From Chloroflexota bacterium (GTDB lineage: Bacteria; Chloroflexota; Dehalococcoidia; UBA2247; RBG-13-53-26): a stretch of DNA of 9,413 bases. The stretch lies in contig QMOF01000074.1 of the NCBI GenBank assembly GCA_003650185.1, positions 1 through 9,413 on the forward strand. Reading direction: 5' to 3'. Below the pieces are notes generated by a model, which did not search any database, had not been told where the DNA came from, and saw nothing but the letters and a program-made list of their open reading frames with translations. How positions within the stretch are numbered: the first letter of the stretch is position 1; each line of letters begins with the position of its first letter. Both the position numbers and the translations under genes were made by a program. Positions 5,732 to 9,413 of the stretch are shown here, one piece after another.

Positions 5732-7633
5732 ATGGGAAGAGCAGTCGGAATCGACCTGGGGACCACGTTCAGTTTGATCGCCACCATGCAGGGGGGCGAC
5801 CCGGTAATAATTCCCACAGCGGAGGGAGAGAGGCAGCTTCCCTCCGTCGTCGCTATGAGCAAGACGGGCGAGCGTCTGGTCGGTTGGCTGGCCAAGCGCC
5901 AGGCAATCACCAACCCGCAGAATACCATCTACAGCATAAAGCGTTTGATGGGACGGAAGTTCAAGGACGCCACTGTCCAGGAAGACCTGAAGCGCCTGTC
6001 TTACAGAATAACTGAGGCCCCGAACGGCGATTGCCGCGTGGTAATGGGCGACAGGGAGTACAGCCCGCCTGAGATATCTGCCATGATACTTCAGAAGCTG
6101 AAGGCCGATGCCGAGGCTTACCTCGGCGAGCCGGTGACTGACGCGGTGATTACTGTGCCCGCTTACTTCAATGATAGTCAACGTCAGGCGACGAAAGACG
6201 CCGGCACCATCGCCGGGCTGAATGTACTGCGCATCATCAATGAGCCCACTGCCTCGTCTCTGGCTTACGGCCTGGACAAGAAGGGAGAAGCCACAGTTGC
6301 GGTCTATGACCTGGGCGGAGGCACCTTCGACATATCTCTGCTGGAGATAGGCGAGGGCACCTTCCAGGTGAAGTCCACCAGTGGTGATACTCACCTTGGC
6401 GGGGATGACATTGACCAGCGCATAATGGACTGGCTATGCGACGAGTTCAAGAAAGAGAGCGGCATCGACCTGAGGCAGGACAGGATGGCCCTCCAGCGCA
6501 TCAAGGACGCAGCAGAGAAGGCCAAACGGGAGCTGTCCAGCATGCAGCAGACCGAGATAAACCTGCCTTACATTACCGCCGACGCCTCCGGCCCCAAGCA
6601 CCTCAGTATGACCCTGACCCGTTCCAAGCTGGAGCAAATGGTCATGGACATAGTGGAAAGGAGCATCGGGCCCTGTCGCCAGGCGGTGTCCGATGCCGGG
6701 CTCAGCTCTGCTCAGATAGACGAAGTCATCCTGGTGGGAGGGCAGACCAGGATGCCTCTGGTACAGCAGAAGGTAGCGGATTTCTTCGGCAAAGAGCCAC
6801 ACAAGGGGATAAACCCTGACGAAGCCGTGGCCCTGGGAGCGGCCATCCAGGCTGGCGTGCTGCAAGGGGACGTGAGAGAGGTACTGCTCCTGGATGTCAC
6901 CCCGCTGACCCTTGGGATCGAGACCCTGGGCGGAGTAGCCACCCCGCTCATTCCGCGGAATACCACTATTCCCACCAGCAAGAGCCAGATCCTTTCCACT
7001 GCGGCTGACAACCAGCCAAGCGTGGAGATCCACGTGCTCCAGGGAGAGCGCCCCATGGCCGCCGACAACAAGAGTCTGGGGCGTTTCATGCTCGATGGGA
7101 TACTTCCAGCGCCGCGCGGCGTGCCCCAGATCGAGGTCACGTTTGATATCGACGCCAACGGGATACTCAATGTCAGCGCCCGCGACAAAGGTACAGGCAG
7201 GGAGCAAAAGATAACCATCACTGCATCGAGTGGTCTCAGCCAGGAAGAGGTGGAGAGGATGAAAAAAGAGGCCGAGATGCACGCTGCCGAGGATGCCAGA
7301 AAGAAAGAGGATATCGAGACCCGCAACTCCGCCGATAACATGGCTTACCAGGCCGAGAAGGTACTGCGAGAGCAGGGAGACAAGCTGCCGGCAGACCTCA
7401 AGCAGCAGGTAGAGGCCAAGGTCGCCTCTGTGCGCGCGGCACTCCAGGGACAGGACATAACCGAAGTGCGCCGAAGGGCTGAAGAGTTGTCCCAGGCGCT
7501 GCAGCAGATGGGTGCTGCCGTCTACCAGCAGGCCGGGGCTGCGGGAGGCTCTGGCGGAGAATCAGGTGGCGCAGGAGGAGCGGGAGGCGATTCGGGCGAG
7601 GGGACTATCGAAGGCGACTTCCGCGAAGTGTGA
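5732..7633 (+). CDS. dnaK: Molecular chaperone DnaK (Hsp70)
   Basis: A 633-residue ATP-dependent chaperone of full length. The nucleotide-binding domain shows phosphate loop 1 GIDLGTTFS (6-14), Lys70 and Glu171 at the same numbers as in E. coli, TVPAYFNDSQRQATKDAG (141-158), phosphate loop 2 DLGGGTFD (193-200) and the adenosine motif LVGGQTRMP (334-342). The hydrophobic interdomain linker is VLLLDVTPL (384-392), then the beta-sandwich substrate domain (about 393-505), the helical lid, and a Gly/Ala-rich flexible tail ending EGDFREV. ATG 5732 follows AGGGGG at 5716-5721 and begins the expected MGRAVGIDLGTT. Position 13 is Phe where E. coli has Asn, a tolerated variation. It is the last gene of the hrcA operon; no dnaJ follows, and a decayed transposase fragment begins about 25 nt after its stop. 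DnaJ must be encoded elsewhere if present. Confidence 0.98.
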   Translation: MGRAVGIDLGTTFSLIATMQGGDPVIIPTAEGERQLPSVVAMSKTGERLVGWLAKRQAITNPQNTIYSIKRLMGRKFKDATVQEDLKRLSYRITEAPNGDCRVVMGDREYSPPEISAMILQKLKADAEAYLGEPVTDAVITVPAYFNDSQRQATKDAGTIAGLNVLRIINEPTASSLAYGLDKKGEATVAVYDLGGGTFDISLLEIGEGTFQVKSTSGDTHLGGDDIDQRIMDWLCDEFKKESGIDLRQDRMALQRIKDAAEKAKRELSSMQQTEINLPYITADASGPKHLSMTLTRSKLEQMVMDIVERSIGPCRQAVSDAGLSSAQIDEVILVGGQTRMPLVQQKVADFFGKEPHKGINPDEAVALGAAIQAGVLQGDVREVLLLDVTPLTLGIETLGGVATPLIPRNTTIPTSKSQILSTAADNQPSVEIHVLQGERPMAADNKSLGRFMLDGILPAPRGVPQIEVTFDIDANGILNVSARDKGTGREQKITITASSGLSQEEVERMKKEAEMHAAEDARKKEDIETRNSADNMAYQAEKVLREQGDKLPADLKQQVEAKVASVRAALQGQDITEVRRRAEELSQALQQMGAAVYQQAGAAGGSGGESGGAGGAGGDSGEGTIEGDFREV

Positions 7634-7658
7634 TTGAGCGCGTCTTTCGGTAGGCTGG

Positions 7659-7790
7659 GGGGCACTTGGCTACTTTCCTCCGGTACTCCACCTCCACCCT
7701 GATCTCCCGGTCTGTCTTCTCCTCCCCCACCACCCACAACTCAGGCAAGCGCAGGGCCACGGCGATACAATCGTCCTGCACTCGCTGCAC
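7659..7790 (-). pseudogene. Decayed N-terminal fragment of an ISL3-like transposase
   Basis: On the minus strand, starting at GTG 7790 or 7781, an open frame reads VQDDCIAVALRLPELWVV and then EIRVEVEYRRKVAKCP before it runs into the antisense of dnaK. This resembles the start of ISL3-family transposases: a short LGLPEL-type segment, an acidic/beta stretch and then a CPRCG zinc motif. Here the motif is broken to CPPAY, with a single cysteine, and everything after it is missing, so about 44 residues of a protein usually several hundred long remain. A GAGGAG Shine-Dalgarno-like element directly precedes the GTG at 7790 and would serve the inner GTG. The sequence upstream on this strand (rc of about 7800-7850, containing GCACCCGCTGACCCCTGTAG) could be part of the old element end. 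The family assignment rests on motif resemblance only. Confidence 0.5.
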
Positions 7791-7889
7791 CTCCTCTGCC
7801 TGGACTCTTGCGTTTTTCCCAAAGCTACAGGGGTCAGCGGGTGCATTTCAGTTATTAGCCCCCCATTTCACACTTAAGAGTGTAGAAGC

Positions 7890-7918
7890 GGCTGGGGTCG
7901 CCTGTGGCGACCCCAGCC
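7890..7918. terminator. 13-bp perfect hairpin, possible terminator of the dnaK operon
   Basis: GGCTGGGGTCGCC (7890-7902) and GGCGACCCCAGCC (7906-7918) are exact reverse complements around the loop TGT. The plus strand continues CATTTAT, which is only partly T-rich, so this is a weak intrinsic terminator by the usual rule despite its very stable stem. A smaller hairpin precedes it (ACACT 7870-7874, AGTGT 7879-7883). It lies 256 nt after dnaK and directly before the tRNA promoter box, so it could isolate the tRNA from upstream transcription. Confidence 0.5.
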
Positions 7919-7927
7919 CATTTATAC

Positions 7928-7933
7928 TATAAT
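7928..7933 (+). promoter_or_regulatory. -10 box of the tRNA-Pro promoter
   Basis: A consensus TATAAT lies 40 nt before the tRNA, so transcription would start near 7940 and give a short 5' leader for RNase P to remove. The -35 region falls inside the 3' arm of the hairpin and is poor (TGGCGA at 7905-7910 with a 17-nt spacer). Confidence 0.55.
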
Positions 7934-7972
7934 GGTGACCACGGGTCACGCGCAGGTGGATTCTACGAGCAT

Positions 7973-8046
7973 CGGGGTGTAGCGCAGCCTGGTAGCGCAC
8001 CTGAATGGGGTTCAGGTGGTCGCCGGTTCAAATCCGGCCACCCCGA
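7973..8046 (+). tRNA. tRNA-Pro (anticodon GGG)
   Basis: A complete cloverleaf can be drawn. The acceptor stem is CGGGGTG/CACCCCG with discriminator A at 8046. The D arm is GCGC...GCGC around AGCCTGGTA, the anticodon stem is CCTGA/TCAGG with loop ATGGGGT (anticodon GGG, reading CCC and CCU proline codons), the variable loop is short, and the T arm is GCCGG/CCGGC around TTCAAAT. The C1 start and GCGCAGCCTGGTAGCGCA D arm are typical of bacterial tRNA-Pro. The 3' CCA is not encoded (CGCC follows), so it must be added by a nucleotidyltransferase. It stands as a single tRNA. Confidence 0.97.
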
Positions 8047-8091
8047 CGCCTAATCCCCTGGGGCTGACCAGCCTTCGGCTTCTGTTCCCTG

Positions 8092-8144
8092 CGCAAGAGG
8101 GCCTGCCCGCGCCTTTGTCCCGTTGTCTCTTGCGGCGCGGGCAG
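8092..8144. repeat. Two crossing perfect inverted repeats after tRNA-Pro
   Basis: CTGCCCGCGCC (8103-8113) and GGCGCGGGCAG (8134-8144) form a perfect 11-bp stem with a 20-nt loop. CGCAAGAG (8092-8099) is an exact reverse complement of CTCTTGCG (8127-8134), whose bases lie in that loop. The order A-B-A'-B' means the two stems are either alternatives or form a pseudoknot-like fold. It lies between the tRNA and the methyltransferase start and could end tRNA transcription or act in the leader of the next gene; no T-run follows. Confidence 0.5.
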
Positions 8145-8195
8145 TTCAGATGCGACAGCGGACAATCCGAACCGTGGGCATTCCTCCGGTCACTG

Positions 8196-8825
8196 ATGAA
8201 AGACTGGGACTCGCTCTACCAGGGAAGGGGGATAGTCCAGCAGGAGCCATCCCCCAGGGTCCTTGAAGCCATTGCCTTCTTCAGATCAGAGCGGGCAACA
8301 AGAGTGCTCGACCTTGGTTGCGGTACAGGAAGGCACACTACTTACCTTGCGAGGCAAGGCTTCGAGGTCTACGGATGTGACTCTTCTGCCTATGGGCTGC
8401 GCTTTGTCCGAGCGGCAGAGCCGCAAGTTCAGCTCTGCCGCTGTGACATGGGCGCCCTTCCTTACAGAGATGAGGTTTTCGACGGCGTCCTCTCCCATGC
8501 CGTTGTCCAGCACGGCATCGTGGCTACCGTCAGGCGAGCCATCGCCGAGATAAGAAGAGTGCTGAGAAGAGGTGGAGTTGTGTTCTTCACAGTCCCTTCC
8601 ACCGAGCATCCTGAGTACCTGACCGGCGAAGAGATCGAGCCAAATACGAAGATGAACATCTCGGCCATAGACGGAGACATGCCCCACCACTACTTCACCG
8701 AAGCAGAGATGATGAGCTTCTTTGAGGAGTACACCATACTGGGACTCGAGCACCACCGCGCACCCAGCGAGAAGACGCCGAGCATAATAGCAGCCACATG
8801 GGCCCTGTACGCCAAACGCCCTTGA
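8196..8825 (+). CDS. Class I SAM-dependent methyltransferase, substrate unknown
   Basis: A 209-residue protein starting MKDWDSLYQGRG, as small Methyltransf_11/25-type enzymes often do. Motif I is RVLDLGCGTGRHTTYLARQG (36-55), the SAM-binding glycine-rich loop. An acidic residue after the second strand is in VYGCDSS (58-64), LCRCDMGALPYRDEVFDGVLS (80-100) carries motifs II-III, and RRGGVVFFTVPS (124-135) corresponds to motif post-III. A C-terminal HYFTEAEMMSFFEEY and a final beta strand complete the Rossmann-like fold. Upstream in-frame codons reach into the tRNA, so a longer version is not credible; ATG 8196 keeps the whole domain, although no clear Shine-Dalgarno is visible before it. No neighbour reveals its substrate (small molecule, protein or quinone are all possible). 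No membrane segment or signal peptide is visible. Confidence 0.88.
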   Translation: MKDWDSLYQGRGIVQQEPSPRVLEAIAFFRSERATRVLDLGCGTGRHTTYLARQGFEVYGCDSSAYGLRFVRAAEPQVQLCRCDMGALPYRDEVFDGVLSHAVVQHGIVATVRRAIAEIRRVLRRGGVVFFTVPSTEHPEYLTGEEIEPNTKMNISAIDGDMPHHYFTEAEMMSFFEEYTILGLEHHRAPSEKTPSIIAATWALYAKRP

Positions 8826-8838
8826 AAGGGCTCTAAGC

Positions 8839-8860
8839 CAGGCAGCACCATCCCTGCCTG
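8839..8860. repeat. Short hairpin after the methyltransferase gene
   Basis: CAGGCAG (8839-8845) and CTGCCTG (8854-8860) form a perfect 7-bp stem with an 8-nt loop, 13 nt after the methyltransferase stop. It could help end that transcript, but no T-run follows. A second CAGGCAG at 8883-8889 could pair with the same right arm. Confidence 0.35.
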
Positions 8861-8979
8861 CGTCGACTCCCTTCATTGCCGCCAGGCAGAAGCCAGCCAG
8901 GCACGCTAGGGACCGACGAACAACAGTGCGCCCAAGTGGACGGTATCAAGAACTCGTAGCCTAGCATTCAGCCTTGCCA

Positions 8980-9008
8980 CCTAGCAACCTGGGTCACGAG
9001 TTGTTAGG
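8980..9008. repeat. Inverted repeat in the gene-free stretch
   Basis: CCTAGCAAC (8980-8988) and GTTGTTAGG (9000-9008) pair over 9 positions with one G-T wobble and an 11-nt loop. A structured RNA or old element end is possible; nothing around it decides. Confidence 0.35.
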
Positions 9009-9231
9009 GAACAAGCACAAGGGAAGAGTGGGCCAGGGAGTATTCGAGTGGGTATCGAATTAATGAGCTGAGAGGGGAAGGAAGAACCTCATATAGCCCG
9101 ATGAGGAGCCCGTTCCCATCGTCATTGGGCTCACAGGGGCACTTCAAATTGGAAGTTATGATCGACCGAAAGGGGGATTCTTCCACCGCTCAGCCGGTTC
9201 AGTCGAAGGCATGACCCAAGCTGATAAGGGA

Positions 9232-9306
9232 ATGAACGAATACTACGTGCATATAATGGCAAGCAAACGAAACGGAACGTGGATGATACAGAGCATCAGC
9301 CAATGA
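9232..9306 (+). pseudogene. Short relic of a GIY-YIG nuclease gene
   Basis: The frame reads MNEYYVHIMASKRNGT and then WMIQSISQ before a TGA at 9304. The first part closely resembles the start of small GIY-YIG family proteins, which commonly begin YYVYIMASKRNGTLYIGVT. The second strand bearing the YIG tripeptide is lost (WMIQ in place of LYIG), a stop follows, and no downstream frame continues the domain, whose full length is usually about 90 residues. AAGGGA directly precedes ATG 9232; an in-frame ATG at 9211 also exists. The GIY half-motif is represented by YYVHI. A non-functional fragment is by far the likeliest reading. It ends 48 nt before the palindromic repeat at the right edge. Confidence 0.6.
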
Positions 9307-9353
9307 CTTCTCTCGTTAAACTGGCAATTGGGAAAGGGCATAATCAGATTTCA

Positions 9354-9413
9354 TGTCATTCCCGCGCAGGCGGGAATCCAGTGGGGTGAGGCGATAACTG
9401 GGTTCCCGATCGG
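9354..9413. repeat. Left part of a dispersed palindromic repeat, cut by window edge
   Basis: TGTCATTCCCGC begins a unit with a perfect 8-bp stem, ATTCCCGC (9358-9365) and GCGGGAAT (9370-9377), around GCAG. This core (ATTCCC-N8-GGGAAT) is the form of repeats found in many copies in diverse bacteria, such as dRS3-like elements of Neisseria and similar units in other phyla. Farther right, TTCCCGATCGG (9403-9413) looks like the opening of a second hairpin that would close beyond the window. A small non-autonomous palindromic element is likely. Confidence 0.65.

Larger units (their letters stand above)
8826..9210. other. Gene-free stretch after the methyltransferase
   Basis: No open frame here shows recognisable protein character on either strand; a 60-residue minus-strand frame (9004-9186) is unconvincing. 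The stretch holds short repeats and hairpins listed separately, including three copies of GCCAGGCA (8837, 8881 and 8896). It resembles eroded intergenic DNA leading into the GIY-YIG relic and the dispersed repeat at the right edge. Confidence 0.5.

Noticed and set aside
6434..7282. A 282-codon minus-strand open frame opposite dnaK
   Set aside because: Antisense shadow of a highly conserved gene; no ribosome site, motif or plausible composition. The other long minus-strand frames opposite grpE/dnaK (5678-6394, 6712-7341) were dropped for the same reason.
7666..7932. An 88-codon plus-strand frame after dnaK
   Set aside because: It is antisense to the transposase relic and runs across the 13-bp hairpin; its Ser/Thr-rich content is that of a shadow frame.
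7973..8046. tRNA-Pro as an attachment site for an integrated element
   Set aside because: No integrase is present and no second copy of the tRNA 3' end is visible downstream within the window.
8016..8195. N-terminal extension of the methyltransferase beginning inside the tRNA (MVAGSNPATP...)
   Set aside because: The first residues are a translation of the T arm of tRNA-Pro, and the rest of the extension has no protein character and crosses the inverted repeats. ATG 8196 starts the real domain.
8286..8876. A 196-codon minus-strand open frame opposite the methyltransferase
   Set aside because: The plus strand carries complete methyltransferase motifs in order; the antisense frame has none.
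8837..8903. Possible CRISPR-like array from the repeated GCCAGGCA units
   Set aside because: The repeats are only 8-9 nt, unevenly spaced, and there are no cas genes in the window.
9004..9186. A 60-codon minus-strand frame after the methyltransferase
   Set aside because: The sequence resembles no family I know, has no good ribosome binding site before its GTG, and lies in DNA that looks eroded.

Overview
The window looks like a piece of a moderately GC-rich bacterial chromosome carrying housekeeping genes. The mix of a TrpB2-type tryptophan synthase, a HrcA/CIRCE heat-shock operon and the overall protein style suggests Chloroflexota, possibly a Dehalococcoidia-like lineage. That placement is inferred from the general look of the proteins, not from a search, and is only moderately secure.

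Layout. (1) Positions 1-2523, plus strand: the end of a tryptophan operon, with the C-terminus of trpB (cut by the window edge), trpA overlapping it by 4 nt, and after 71 nt a second, divergent beta-type subunit (TrpB2) with a strong ribosome binding site. (2) Positions 2520-3698, minus strand: recF, convergent with trpB2; both stop codons share one CTAG tetranucleotide. (3) Positions 3699-4133: a divergent control region whose right end holds a good sigma-70-type promoter and a CIRCE operator. (4) Positions 4134-7633: the heat-shock operon hrcA-grpE-dnaK with gaps of 14 and 15 nt; no dnaJ follows. (5) Positions 7634-7972: a decayed N-terminal fragment of what looks like an ISL3-family transposase on the minus strand, a 13-bp perfect hairpin and a TATAAT box. 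(6) Positions 7973-8046: tRNA-Pro(GGG). (7) Positions 8196-8825: a class I SAM-dependent methyltransferase of unknown substrate. (8) Positions 8826-9413: no intact gene, but short inverted repeats, a short relic of a GIY-YIG nuclease gene, and the left part of a dispersed palindromic repeat of the ATTCCCGC...GCGGGAAT type, cut by the window edge.

How the genes work together. TrpA makes indole from indole-3-glycerol phosphate and TrpB joins it to serine; TrpB2 probably condenses free indole with serine or phosphoserine on its own. HrcA represses its own operon through CIRCE, and GrpE is the nucleotide exchange factor for DnaK, so the operon supplies the repressor, the chaperone and one of its two co-chaperones. 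RecF (gap repair) and the methyltransferase have no clear functional link to their neighbours.

I did not find evidence of a new multi-gene system. The items most worth a second look are the trpB-trpA-trpB2 arrangement, the shared CTAG stop, the decayed transposase and GIY-YIG fragments, and an unusual pair of crossing inverted repeats between the tRNA and the methyltransferase.
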